From Durusdinium trenchii (lineage: Eukaryota > Sar > Dinophyceae > Suessiales > Symbiodiniaceae), in the NCBI GenBank assembly GCA_963970005.1, contig CAXAMN010004080.1, forward strand, positions 70,024-134,023: a stretch of 64,000 nt of DNA, given 5' to 3'. Every line of letters begins with the position of its first letter. Position 1 is the stretch's first letter. A program made the translations under genes and the position numbers. This document shows, piece after piece, positions 10,820 through 20,937 of the stretch. Below the pieces are notes generated by a model that did not search any database, was not told where the DNA came from, and saw nothing but the letters and a program-made list of their open reading frames with translations.

Positions 10820-13620
10820 GCAACGGGCAAAGGCTTCGTCTGTGGAGCTGGGTTTCTTCCAGTGTTTTTGCTACTTGGATCTGGGTGCAAGTGATCCTCG
10901 GTGAATCAGCACTTATGTTTTGTTGAGGAGACTTTGAATGCAAACACCCATGCCAAAGCTGCATGACTACATCGGATCCGTCAAGCTGAAGTCCCTAGTA
11001 GCGTCCTTGCTCGTAGTAAGGCCAGGAGCCCCTAGTAGCCTCCTCTGTCGCTTTTCTCGCTGTCGACTTTCTGTCGCTCCTACATCCACGTGTACGACTT
11101 GACAAATGTCCATTGCACATGCTGCCTGCTACTCACAGTCGTCGAGCGTGTGACGTGTCAGCAGCAATCTGAAAGGACTCGACTGAAGAACAAGACTATA
11201 TAACCTGATTGGCTGACAAGGGAAGGAGTTCATTGAAGCTTGACAGAACGCACCTCGCCAGAGTACTTGAAGTGGACATTGACGCCCTTCCGCCTGAGGC
11301 AAGTCCATAGACTTCCTACATGCCTTCAACCCAATGGAGTAGCTGCTTCCTACCATGGTTCCTTTGGTGAAGCACCTATGGCATGTCTTGTGGCACTGGT
11401 ACACTTTGCCCATGCCTGTTGCCTTTCCTCCAACCATCCTGTCATGGAGATGCTGGGAGATGCTGTCAGTTCACTGCCTTGAGACAACCCCACCTGATCC
11501 AACCCGAATGACATGTGACATGTCCAAGAGGAAAAGCAGCAGCTCTTCCAGTGTCTTGACACCGCGGCAAACAAGAGCATGTTGATGTTTGAGAGAAAAA
11601 GAATATGCCAGCATAGACCCCAGACAGTTTCAGCTCTACCTATTTTGCGTCGGTTCCCCGAATTCCGGAAACGTCTACAAGGCAGTGGAGGAAGGGAAAA
11701 CGGCGGCGGGGCGGACACCGGTGATAAGAGGGCCGATGGCGCGGACAACGAGGACATACAGACTCACACAAGGCCTGGACACAAGGCTTGGAGAATCCCC
11801 CAACAAGGCGGAGAAGACAAGGCCCACAGCGCGGCCAAGCCGGACACCTATCCCATCTCTCTGATCCAGCCAGCTTCCACCTTGACGAGCCAAAACGAGA
11901 CTGTGTCCTTGATCAAGGGGATGAAGGTATCAGACGCAACAGTTGGGTCTCTCCAACTCTGGGCTTCCAAGCCCCTTTTCGGGGTGAGAAACCAGGCAAC
12001 CAAACCAGCCCAGAAGAAAACGTTTTGCTCGGGCAACTGATTCGTTTGAACACGTTCCTGGAGGCATAAATCAGTTTGTGAGAAAAAGTCTCAGAAAAAC
12101 GATCGCATCGCTTCAACAAATATATGGACGCCGCCGGTATTACTCCAAAACCGCCACAGGACCCCGAATTTTTCAGTCCTGCACTGTGAAGCAAAGCAAT
12201 CAGTTGCTCTACAATGGCACCTTGCTACACAAAGACTGGTTCCTGCTTTGCATTCCCAAATGCGCGCTGCGCATTGGAACCTCATGGACCAAGTCAGACT
12301 GGACCAAATACTGGGAAAGAACACCATTAATGGGTGGCGCCGCGCTCAAGGATATACTGCTGATATACCTGTGGAGGGTATCTCTTACCAACAGGAACCC
12401 AAAACTGTCAACATTGTCTCGGCCATCAGAATGAACCGTGGCAGAATACCAAACCTCACAGCCTCCACGTCCCAGCCGAACACACGAAACAAGAGCACAA
12501 CTAGCCCGGCTCCCAAGTCTGGAATGCAGTTCCAACTATGAATATGTAATGGCTTTGAACCCACAAATTGCATCAAGACATATCCCAGAAGAATTGCTAA
12601 GGCATCTCCTCCTCCAGCAAAGATTTCACCTGTTCCAGCGCCGCACGCTGATCCAAAGACAAAGCCTCCCAGGAGCAGTGATGAATGGTGGGCAGATATT
12701 TTGGATCTAACCTTGCGTGGAAGACAGGGCCCAAACCTCCAAAGATGCTCCACTGAGCAAAGCTGCTGCTGCAGAGGCTACCCCTTCACTCTCCTGCGGT
12801 GACACAACGAGCAGCTGGGAAAACAAAATAAGTGAGCAACTTTGCCCGCCTGGACCTTCCAAACCCAAACCACAGCTACCTGCAGCTATTCAAATAGGTC
12901 GTCCTCTTCAGGCTCTCGTGAGGTTGATGCACCGGAGCCTCATTGGCACGGCGATCCGACCATCGTTTCCACAAGCCGTTTTCTGCTTTGGAGGCTTGAA
13001 CCGCAGCATGGTTCATAGTTTCACGCCCCTGAGTCCGACACCCATGGCAGGCGCAAAAAGACACAAGTAGTTCGCTTGACACAAAAAATGTGTTGGGATG
13101 AAACGTGATGTAGGTGTCCACTTCCTGATAGCAGCAAAAATGCGTTTTACCATCTTACTCCACAACAAAACTGCGCGGCTCAATTTGACAACTTCCTGAA
13201 ATTGCTGCAGGTATCTGCGGCCTCTATGATTAGCAAAGTTTTAGCCTCCCAATGATTGGCTTCGAAACAACCAAGCACAACTGTGGGAAATTTTGCCACC
13301 CCGCCTCATGGACAAAACAAGTGAAAAAATAGAAAACTAATGTGAGACACAACATCGACGAGTGATGAGTGGGTGTTCAGCAGCGCAAGGCACAACTACG
13401 GTAAAATACACCCACATAAAACCCACGAACTTCACTGTGGCACTCTTGTGGCACAGTGTTCTAACACCCTTTTGAAGAACATTTTTGTGCGAACTTTTTC
13501 TGATCACTCAAAGGGTTATGGTCAAGTGAGAGATGCTAAGTATGCTGTACCGTCATACCTGTGATCTATGTTGAAAACTCTTCACACTACCCCTCGGTGT
13601 GAGCGCCCCTCAGCTATTAT
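10820..13620. other. 2.8 kb without a recognised gene
   Basis: Upstream flank of the fibrillin-like gene. It holds one short CTAG-repeat piece at 10993-11040. Short open frames on both strands (for example around 11.3, 11.6-11.9, 12.1-12.5 and 12.6-12.7 kb) show no family I recognise and no consistent splice-site framework. Some may be exons of an intron-rich gene. I see no RNA gene here. Confidence 0.5.
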
Positions 13621-13623
13621 AGT

Positions 13624-14048
13624 TCACTCTGCCGCCATCATAATTCTGTTCAGTCTGCCTTCTCTAAAGAACAGGGTTCCTTGAGTCTCTCGAACTCCCT
13701 TCGACAGTCCAGCACTGATTGTATCTGCTTGACCGAATTGCCCTCGATACACAAGAACTTCGTGTTTTCTCCTCGATGACATGAAATTGTGGATCAGCTT
13801 TGAGAATCTCACGGCACAGCATGGAAGCAAAGGTAGCTTCGTACATGTTCGGAAACCTCAAAGGACACACCAGCAAGAAAGCGTAAGACTTCAGCTGACT
13901 GCTCACAGTCCCTTGGTGACAACGACGACAACGATTTGTTGCAGAAGGCTGAAATTCCTTCAGGAGTTACGATCACGGCCCCCACGCACAGAATAATAGC
14001 ATTTTCAAAGGGATCCTGAGCGAGGACGAGAATCAGCCATCGGAGCAC
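13624..14048 (-). CDS. Possible exon(s) of an unidentified minus-strand gene
   Basis: Three overlapping minus-strand open frames here have protein-like composition. One (about 14048-13810) is hydrophobic: LRWLILVLAQDPFENAIILC, then AVIVTPEGISAF. The next (about 13900-13665) reads MYEATFASMLCREILK, then ADPQFHVIEEKTR. The last ends in a stop at 13624 (FFREGRLNRIMMAAE). They may be one exon with sequence changes or adjacent exons with short introns. No family recognised; low confidence. Confidence 0.2.
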
Positions 14049-14282
14049 AAAAGTGAGAAAAAATATTCAAAAGTCAAACAGCTGGACCCAACACGCGAAA
14101 TCTCAACGACCGTGAAAAAATCACACGACACCAAGATTGAAAAATGATCCGCAAATCAGATCATGGCACGTGGTGCGGCAGATGCCAACGGCTAGGAACT
14201 GCGACAAAAAGCAGCGGCCTTCACACTGCAACTTGCCATGCTGCATCTTACCAATCCACTTTTAACAGCTCTCAGGTCTTGG

Positions 14283-14810
14283 CCATTTGTGTGCAGAGAA
14301 TGCACAGGTCATCTTGCGCTACTTGAAGGTGAGTCGTTGGCCAGGGTGTAAGAAACAAACCAAACAAAACAGCAACCCAAACACAAAACAACCCAAGCAA
14401 CCAACCTGGCCAAGACGCAACTCATCGGGTCATGCAAGAGTGAAAACAAAACGAGGAAGGCGAAACAAAACGGGGCGTCAAACAAGCAAACCTGCCTCTC
14501 AGTCACTCTGTGCATGTTTTGCGCATGTTTTGACTTTTCAGGAATGTCGACTTTTTTTTGCACGGGTGGAGACGCCATGTGTGCAGAGGTTGCAGGTCAT
14601 CTTGTGCCATAAGAGAGAGTTACTAGCCAGGTTGCGAAGCAAAGAAAACACCCAACAGAACCCAAAACCAACAAGACCAAACAAAAACCAAACCCAAACC
14701 ACAACCCCACTTTTTTTTCCACGAGTACGGACGCCGTGTGGGCATGGTGCCCAGGTCATCTTTTTTTTCCACGAGTACGGACGCCGTGTGGGCATGGTGC
14801 CCAGGTCATC
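14283..14810 (+). repeat. Diverged tandem units ending in an exact 50-bp tandem pair
   Basis: 14711-14760 and 14761-14810 are identical 50-mers: T8, then CCACGAGTACGGACGCC, GTGTGGGCATGGTGCC, CAGGTCATC. A diverged relative (T9, GCACGGGTGGAGACGCC, then CAGGTCATC) lies at about 14549-14603, and a further one ends in CACAGGTCATC near 14315. The units are separated by A/C-rich ACCAAAC-type tracts. The 50-mer recurs at 16227-16276, next to an LRR exon. Confidence 0.8.
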
Positions 14811-15640
14811 GTTGAAGGAAGGGAAGAACAGACAGATGGTGGAGAAAGGAACAAAGACCCCAAAACCAACCCAAAACCAAACACCCAAGCCCGCAGGCCG
14901 AAACTCCACCATCTTGTAGTCTTTCCTCTACACTGGGTGAGACATGTGAAACGGAAACTAGTGGCAATTAATGGGCCTGAATTCTCAAAGGAAAAGGACG
15001 GCAGCGCAAGCTGTGTTCATGGAAAGCCGCCTAGGAGGCTTCAAACGGACTTTCCTTCCCGAATATTGGTGACCAGCGGCCACACCACAGTGTGGCAAAA
15101 CAAGGTCACTTTGCAGGTCAGTGTCTCGCGATGCTCCAGCGCTGGTTGTAATCAGGTCGACCAAGAGTGACAAGATCTGAGCAGCAATCCGTGGAAAAGA
15201 CCATTCTTGCAGCACAACCCATTCAACTGGTGGCGCATACAAGGCCAGTCGCATGCTGCCCGACAAAAGCCAAATCGTGGCGGCAATTCCTAGCGAGAGC
15301 AGCCTGCAGCTAAGGGTGAACAGGGCACAACCTCCCCGAGGGGAGGCAAACCCAGCACCCTTCGGCGCGCACTGGTGCCACAAGGGGATGTTTCTTGAAT
15401 CAGTGAGGCGCTGCGTAATTGCGAAAAGTGGTCTGCTGCGTGCAAGGCCCGTGTGAAACATGTGAAACTTTGAGCTCTCCTAGCATGATATCTGTACCTC
15501 TTTGTACAAAATTGGAAATGTCGGACATCAACAGCGGGAACTAAGGTTCCCCCTGGGCATCCTTCATTGCCACTATCTACCACCCGCCGGTTAGGAACGC
15601 AGAACTAAGGCTCTCGCTCCTCTCGGCTCACTACGCAGCG
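14761..15640 (+). repeat. Direct repeat A, copy 1 (about 0.88 kb)
   Basis: From the T8 tract through GAACGCAGAACTAAGG and the following GGCTCACTACGCAGCGAAT, this segment is nearly identical to 16226-17106, with scattered substitutions and small indels. It contains a CTAAGG-core hairpin (15536-15551). No coding family recognised. Confidence 0.85.
15536..15551 (+). other. CTAAGG-core hairpin, arms GGGAAC/GTTCCC
   Basis: Perfect 6-bp arms around TAAG in repeat A copy 1. Confidence 0.8.
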
Positions 15641-15884
15641 AATACCTTTTGCAACGGTGCGGCGATACATAGACCAAGAAGACACCCTACTTTGCTTGCT
15701 ATTTGGCACCTTTGAGTGCCAATGAGTGCCAGGCTGACCTCCCTTTGGGCGGCGGCCTTTTCGCACCTTTGCCTGCAGGCTTTCGTCGATTATGGCCGCC
15801 ACTTACTGATCGCCGATTGGCAGCATGCCACTGGACTTGTAAGTGCAACCGGTTGAACGGATTGTGCCATGCAAGGCATGCTTT

Positions 15885-16080
15885 TCGTTCGTGAATTCAG
15901 GCCCCTGTCTAGACACTCTCTTTCGTCTCACCTGTTTCACCCAGCACAGTGAAAAGACTACATGATGGTGGAGACTCGGCTGTGGGCCTTTTGTTGTGGT
16001 TTTTGGGGTTTTTGGGTTGTGTTTGTGCTTCTTGTTATTTTCTCCACCATCAGTCTGTTTTTTCTCTCCCTTCAATCAAG
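15885..16080 (-). repeat. Inverted partial copy of repeat A
   Basis: Reading the minus strand gives a diverged version of about 14811-15000 (TTGAAGG, then ACAGACTGATGGTGGAG, then the AACCAAA-type tract, then GGGCCTGAATTC). It lies between the two direct copies and ends exactly where the LRR exon at 16081 begins. Confidence 0.75.
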
Positions 16081-16224
16081 GCAGTTCGGGTGCTGCGTAG
16101 TAGAAATGGCAAAATTCCTCCACAAGCCTTTTCCTTTTGCACTGAAATTCGTCATGTTCTAGTAGAGAATGGTGTCAAGATTGTAGGAGAGGCTGCGTGG
16201 CGGTGCTGTCGACAACTGCAAATC
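16081..16224 (+). pseudogene. Stray 5' LRR_5 exon on the plus strand
   Basis: The translated segment reads VLRSRNGKIPPQAFSFC, then IRHVLVENGVKIVGEAAW, then CRQLQIV. It matches residues before and within the first LRR_5 repeat of the LRR gene at 19606-20760 (PANPRGEIADRAF, then IGIAAWQSCQQLQIV). It is preceded by CAATCAAG and followed by GTTTTTTT, so it could be an exon with AG/GT borders. The rest of the gene is absent on this strand; its continuation (QIVHLPDTVVG) starts at 18022 on the minus strand. A broken gene piece left by an inversion is the simplest reading. Confidence 0.6.
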
Positions 16225-16225
16225 G

Positions 16226-17106
16226 TTTTTTTTTCCACGAGTACGGACGCCGTGTGGGCATGGTGCCCAGGTCATCGTTGAAGGAAGGGAAGAACAATCA
16301 GATGGTGGAGAAAGGAACGAAGACCCCAAAACCAACCAAACCAAACACCCAAGCCCGCAGGCCGAAACTCCACCATCTTGTAGTCTTTCCTCTACACTAG
16401 GTGAAACGTGTGAAACAGAGACTAGTGGCATTTACTGGGCCTGAATTCTCAAAAGAAAAAAACTGCAGCGCAAGCTGTGTTCTTGGAAAGCCGCCAAGGA
16501 GGCTTCAAACGGACTTTCCTTTCCAAGTGTTGGTGACCAGCGACCACACCACAGTGTGGCAAAACAAGGTCACTTTGCAGGTCAGGTGTCTCGCGATGCT
16601 CCAGCACTGGTTGTAATCAGGTCGACCAAGAGTGACAAGATCTGAGCAGCAATCCATGGAAAAGACCATTCTTGCAGCACAACCCGTTCAACTGGTGGCG
16701 CATACAAGGCCAGTCACATGCTGCCCGACAAAAGCCAAACGTGGCGGCAATTCCTAGCGAGAGAAGCCTGCAGCTAAGGGTGAACAGGCACAACCTCCCC
16801 GTGGGGAGGCAGACCCAACACCCTTCGGCACGCACCGGTGCCAAAAGGGGATTTCACTTGAGTCAGAGAGTCGCTGCGTAACTGCAAAAAGTGATCTGTT
16901 GCGTGCAAGGCCCGTGTGAAACATGTGAAACATTGGGCTCTCCTAGCATGATATCTGTACCTCTTTGTACAAAATTGGAAATGTCGGACATCAACAGCGG
17001 GAACTAAGGTTCCCCCTGGGCATCCTTCATTGCCACTATCTACCACCCGCCGTTGAGGAACGCAGAACTAAGGCTCTCGCTCCTATCGGCTCACTACACA
17101 GCGAAT
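16226..17106 (+). repeat. Direct repeat A, copy 2
   Basis: Second copy of 14761-15640, beginning with the same T-tract 50-mer and ending at CTCACTACACAGCGAAT. It contains the second copy of the GGGAAC-TAAG-GTTCCC hairpin (16999-17014). Confidence 0.85.
16999..17014 (+). other. CTAAGG-core hairpin, arms GGGAAC/GTTCCC
   Basis: Same hairpin in repeat A copy 2. Confidence 0.8.
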
Positions 17107-17211
17107 GGCGAGAAGAGGTCATGGTTCTACTTGGTATCTGCGCATTTTTCTTGCCGTATATGCCTGGAAGTCATCCTTTCCTAGCGCTCGAATACTGACA
17201 CTTGGCTCAGC

Positions 17212-18022
17212 TCACTGCCCACGTCGCCCTTGCTCCTCTCCTGCCTCGGAGGCATTGTTGGTCTTTGGTGCTGGGTCTAGATAGTCTTCTCGCCAAAGAT
17301 CGTTTGCATCATTCGGCAAGACTCGAAGCCACGTGGACTTGTCGAAGTGCTCGCATTTGTCAAAAGCATTAGACTGGGCATATGTCCCTCGCCATGTGCT
17401 GCTTTTTCCTTGCTTGAGGATTGTTCGAAGATTTGTGCAGCCTGCAAAGGCATGCCTCGCAATGTACAGCAGGGATGGTGGAGTAAAGACCTCCTTTAGG
17501 GAAATGCACTTGTAAAAGGCTTCTTGCTCAATGATCCTCAGCATGCAGGGAAGGCAAAGTTGTTGCCGCTGCGAGCAGTAAGCAAAGGTTGAGCCTAGAA
17601 TCTCAATGACGTCTGTTTGGGACAATTCAACGATTTGCAGCTGTTGGCAGCTCATACAGGCAGCAAAGCCTATCCTGTGGAAACTCGTAGGTAACGCCAG
17701 CTCAACCATGCCGACTCTTGAAAACAGCAGTCCGGCAAAAACCGGTTTGGGTACGTTGTAACAGACTCTGACATGCCCAAGTTGATGTTGCGCGACGCCG
17801 TGCATGCTTGAAAGGCACGAGGCCTTAGCTGGGCTTGGGGAACTGGCTTATTGCTAGGGCAATGTGCCGCACCAACCTGCGTCAAGGAGCGACACTCTTC
17901 GAATACCTTGGTGCCGAAACACTTGCAGCTTGGGGCGACCACTACACGTAGCACTTGACACCTACTGAAGGCACCATGCAAAAGACCAACTACTGTGTCT
18001 GGCAGGTGGACGATTTGCAACT
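17212..18022 (-). pseudogene. LRR_5 (BspA-like) gene 3, 5'-truncated and frameshifted
   Basis: Minus-strand repeats begin abruptly at QIVHLPDTVVGLLHGAFS, run through CFGTKVFEECRSLTQVG, shift frame near 17720 (after LPDCCFQES), and continue in another frame with FHRIGFAACMSCQQLQIV, IARHAFAGCTNLRTILKQ and a C-terminal WRGTYAQSNAFDKCEHFDK segment shared with the neighbouring LRR genes. The N-terminal domain and first repeat are missing; a fitting piece sits in opposite orientation at 16081-16224. Third member of a minus-strand tandem array. LRR_5 proteins are solenoid repeat proteins; the function of this one is unknown. Confidence 0.7.
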
Positions 18023-18080
18023 ATGGTTAGTTACTCGTGTTGAAGAGTACTGTTTCGCAACTGCTGGCCTACTCCGGACC

Positions 18081-18094
18081 CGAGCTAAGGCTCG
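18081..18094 (-). other. CTAAGG-core hairpin, arms CGAGC/GCTCG
   Basis: Perfect 5-bp arms, between LRR gene 2 and LRR gene 3. Confidence 0.75.
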
Positions 18095-18155
18095 CACCCA
18101 GACTCTGAAAAATTGATAGCAGGGCCACAACAGTTGTGGATGGAAGGGTGTTCCT

Positions 18156-19435
18156 CTATCCTAAACCAGGGGTGTAGCCCATATCCGGGATCATATGCAG
18201 CCAGGGTGGCCATTTCATGGCCGGACAGATGGCGAAAGCATTTTCTTCCGCATAAACCCCTCGCCATCTGCGTGTTCCGGGCATTTTGACCAGCCTCCGA
18301 AGGGCAGTGCAGTCCAAGAAAGCCCTACTTCCAATATACTTGAGAGAGGGCGGAATGGCAAGCTCAACAAGGGCTGCACAGTTCATAAAGGCTTTAACTC
18401 GGATTGTATGGAGAGTTATCGGTAGGAAGACTTCCCGAAGGCTAGTGCAGTGGCCAAAAGTGAATTCCGGAATTTCTTCTATCATGGTGTTACAGAGGTC
18501 AACACTCTTAAGCAGTCGACAACTGTCACAAACGTGCGCTCCTATGGCTACAAAGTGCTTTGGGAGAGCAAGTGTGTAGATGCCCGTAGAGCTGAGGCAG
18601 CCCGGTGCGAGCTCTCTGGTCCTGTCTTGCCGGGTTGACCCTTTCGATTCAGATCGGGGGGATGGAAACGCACTCAAGGTGACCTCAGCAAGGTTGATGC
18701 ACCCTTGGAAGAGGTATTGTCCGAAATTGGTTTCACCATTGAACACGTTTACAGCCCCACCCGATGCATACACACGCTGCAAGGAACAGCATTCCGAAAA
18801 GGCTTTGTAACCAAAGTCGCGACAACCCGGAGCCAAGACACTGTTTAGGAGCTTGCAGTCCCGAAAGGCATTATCTGCAATGCCTACCACTGTGGCCGGC
18901 AGTTTAATGCGGAGTTGCCGACAATCTTGCCACGCCTCTGCACCAATGAGCCTGATCTCTGACTCGACGCTAACGTGTCGCAGGCGTGGAACACCTGCAA
19001 AGGCCCATTCTGGGACAATTTCTTCTGGGTTCATAGGGACATGCACAGCTAAGGGGACTTGATCAATAGAATAACCTCCGAGCTGTTCTTGTTCTGGCAG
19101 GGAACACTACACTCCCTGAAGACAATGGTGTATTCTTTACCTTGCTGCAACTTATCCCAGATTGGGTCCTCAAGGTAGGTTTGCGTGGTGGTTTGTAAAA
19201 AGTCAATGACGCACCCAAAAACTTTGAGGTCAGTGACCGAGGCCAGATAGTCCATAACCTGGTCTTCTAAATCTGTAAATCGGTCGAACTTGGCGACACT
19301 GAGAGTGACCTTAAAGGTTACACCCGACAGCGTAGTCAGCAGCAGGGGGCGCTCCATGACTGGCTCCTTTTCGATGGGAGTGCTACTCATGGATGAATTG
19401 TCAAGCTCTTTGTGCGGCAGGCTATTTGCTATCAT
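18156..19435 (-). pseudogene. LRR_5 (BspA-like) gene 2, one frameshift
   Basis: Starts at ATG 19435 (MIANSLPHKELDNSS). An N-terminal domain of about 120 residues (LEDQVMDYLASVTDLKVFGC) matches that of gene 1. The frame stops at 19049 (VILLIKSP), but homology resumes at once in another frame (AVHVPMNPEEIVPEWAF), so the break is a single small frameshift rather than an intron. LRR_5 repeats follow (IGAEAWQDCRQLRIKLP, FGYKAFSECCSLQRV, IGSRAFLDCTALRRLV) and end at 18156. It is the middle gene of three in tandem; a sequencing error at about 19050 is an alternative to true decay. Confidence 0.65.
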
Positions 19436-19508
19436 TGTGCGAGCCACTGCTCATGGGCTATTCCTACGGCCGGGGGTGTTTCCTGAAGACAGATGCTAAG
19501 ACACCTAC

Positions 19509-19525
19509 CTTGAGCCTCTCATGGC
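19509..19525 (-). other. Possible degenerate spliced-leader relic before LRR gene 2
   Basis: Minus strand reads GCCAT-GAGA-GGCTCAAG, compared with the 3' part of the dinoflagellate leader GCCAT-TTT-GGCTCAAG. It lies 74 nt upstream of the LRR gene 2 start codon. The match needs a one-base insertion, so it is weak alone; the similar site upstream of LRR gene 1 supports it. Confidence 0.35.
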
Positions 19526-19605
19526 CTGGCATGATGTTGGGGGTACACATGGTATAGCTCCTCGTCAAAAGCGTCTGAATCTGGTCCTTCCGCGGGGAGC
19601 AGCTC

Positions 19606-20760
19606 TTAATGAGGTTTTTCAAATTTGTCGCACATAAAGAAAGCATTGTGCTCTGCCTGCACCCACTGTTCAATGTCACCCCAATCTAGGAGGGTAAACC
19701 GTTGCAGCTGCTCGCACCCGCAGAAGGCACGGTTACCTATGTCCCTGAGTTCTGTCGGGATGACAACTTCTTGCAGCACAACACAATTAAGGAAGACTTC
19801 TTTTCCAATTTGCATGAGTCGCGGCGGAAGCCACATGCACTGCAATGCTACACAGTGGGCAAAAGTGGACGAGAGCAGGGCTGTGACCTCTGTGCTCATG
19901 AGGTTGACCTCCACTAGACTTTTGCAATTTTCACAGGCCCTCGGCCCGATGTTGTGAAAATCATTCGGCAAGCACAGCTGTTGAATGCCTGCTCCACAGA
20001 ATGCGCCTTCAGGCAGTGTTCGTGGTTTATTAGTACGATCCATATCGAAGGTGATGGTTGCAAGCGTGAGGCAACTCTCGAAAGCATATTTGCCAAGCTG
20101 TGCGCCTGGTGCCAGGACGCTGCTGTCCTCTGTTTCGTGACTGACCCCAACGCTGCCTAGGGAGCAGCACTCTGCAAACACCCTCTGTCCGTAATGGACA
20201 CACCCTGGTGCGGCGACCTTACGCAGCACATAGCACCCCATGAAGGTCCCTTCCGCCAGACTTACGACCGAAAATGGAAGCTTGACAATCTGTAGTTGCT
20301 GGCAACTCTGCCAGGCCGCAATTCCTATATGTTGGATGCCAGTTGCCACTTCTACGTGCCGGATCGAAGGTGCAGCGTAGAATGCTCGGTCTGCAATTTC
20401 CCCTCGCGGATTGGCCGGGACACGAACTGCTTTGGGGTAGCCTTCTTCGCCGTCTGCCTGGAACTGCCAGATGGAATGCCCTCCTACCATACAGGGACGA
20501 ACTACTATTTGCAGTTGCGGCCGCTCCAGGAGTACCGTGCGGAATGCCTCTGACAGAGGTTGCTGCTCGCGAAGGTCGAGCAATTCCAATTCGCAACCAA
20601 ATACCTCTAAGTCAGAGACAGTAGGCAGAAAGCAAAGAATGTCGTCTTCCAGCTCTGCCACGTCTTCATAATGGGAGAGGTTTGCTTGCATCGTATATTC
20701 CGTGCCAGCTACGGTAACCAACTCGAGGTTGACCTCATAGCGATCTTGGGGGGGCGGCAT
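19606..20760 (-). CDS. LRR_5 (BspA-like) leucine-rich repeat protein, gene 1
   Basis: Intact 384-residue frame; start chosen at the first ATG (20760, MPPPQDRYEVNLELV), 22 nt after a spliced-leader relic. Residues 1 to about 120 form a domain (LEDDILCFLPTVSDLEVFGC) shared with LRR gene 2. From about residue 125, repeated LRR_5 units of about 23 residues follow: IADRAFYAAPSIRHVEV, IGIAAWQSCQQLQIVKLP, YGQRVFAECCSLGSVGV, IGPRACENCKSLVEVNL, IGKEVFLNCVVLQEVVIP, IGNRAFCGCEQLQRFTL. It ends with the EHNAFFMCDKFEK segment conserved in the family. No signal peptide or membrane segment. It is first in a minus-strand tandem array and lies 178 nt downstream of the giant element's last ORF, on the same strand. 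Molecular role unknown. Confidence 0.8.
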   Translation of the reverse strand: MPPPQDRYEVNLELVTVAGTEYTMQANLSHYEDVAELEDDILCFLPTVSDLEVFGCELELLDLREQQPLSEAFRTVLLERPQLQIVVRPCMVGGHSIWQFQADGEEGYPKAVRVPANPRGEIADRAFYAAPSIRHVEVATGIQHIGIAAWQSCQQLQIVKLPFSVVSLAEGTFMGCYVLRKVAAPGCVHYGQRVFAECCSLGSVGVSHETEDSSVLAPGAQLGKYAFESCLTLATITFDMDRTNKPRTLPEGAFCGAGIQQLCLPNDFHNIGPRACENCKSLVEVNLMSTEVTALLSSTFAHCVALQCMWLPPRLMQIGKEVFLNCVVLQEVVIPTELRDIGNRAFCGCEQLQRFTLLDWGDIEQWVQAEHNAFFMCDKFEKPH

Positions 20761-20782
20761 TGCTATGTAGGCGCTTGGTTTG

Positions 20783-20793
20783 CTTGAGCCAAA
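20783..20793 (-). other. Relic of dinoflagellate spliced leader (3' 11 nt)
   Basis: Minus strand carries TTTGGCTCAAG, exactly the last 11 bases of the conserved 22-nt dinoflagellate trans-spliced leader, 22 nt upstream of the LRR gene 1 ATG. Leader relics in genomic DNA are known in dinoflagellates and indicate that the gene passed through a trans-spliced mRNA and was reverse-transcribed. Confidence 0.6.
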
Positions 20794-20857
20794 CAACTGA
20801 GGTACAGGAGATGTGTCCTTTGCAAGGCCATAGTGGCAACTAAGCCACAATAGAGAA

Positions 20858-20873
20858 GGTGACTAAGGTCACC
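20858..20873 (-). other. CTAAGG-core hairpin, arms GGTGAC/GTCACC
   Basis: Perfect 6-bp arms, between the element's last stop codon (20938) and the leader relic of LRR gene 1. Confidence 0.8.
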
Positions 20874-20937
20874 CATCTCATGGCGGAGGTTGAGCGACAC
20901 GGGGGCAATTGTTGTGTGGGAAGACTCCTGATGACGA

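Noticed and set aside
11129-11437. Cys/His-containing minus frame (KVYQCHKTCHRCF) considered as a zinc ribbon or ribosomal protein.
   Set aside because: No full family pattern, no supporting splice sites and no conserved context.
14985-15461. 158-codon minus frame in repeat A and its relative at 16617-17046.
   Set aside because: The two copies of the repeat do not preserve the same frame, so coding is unlikely.
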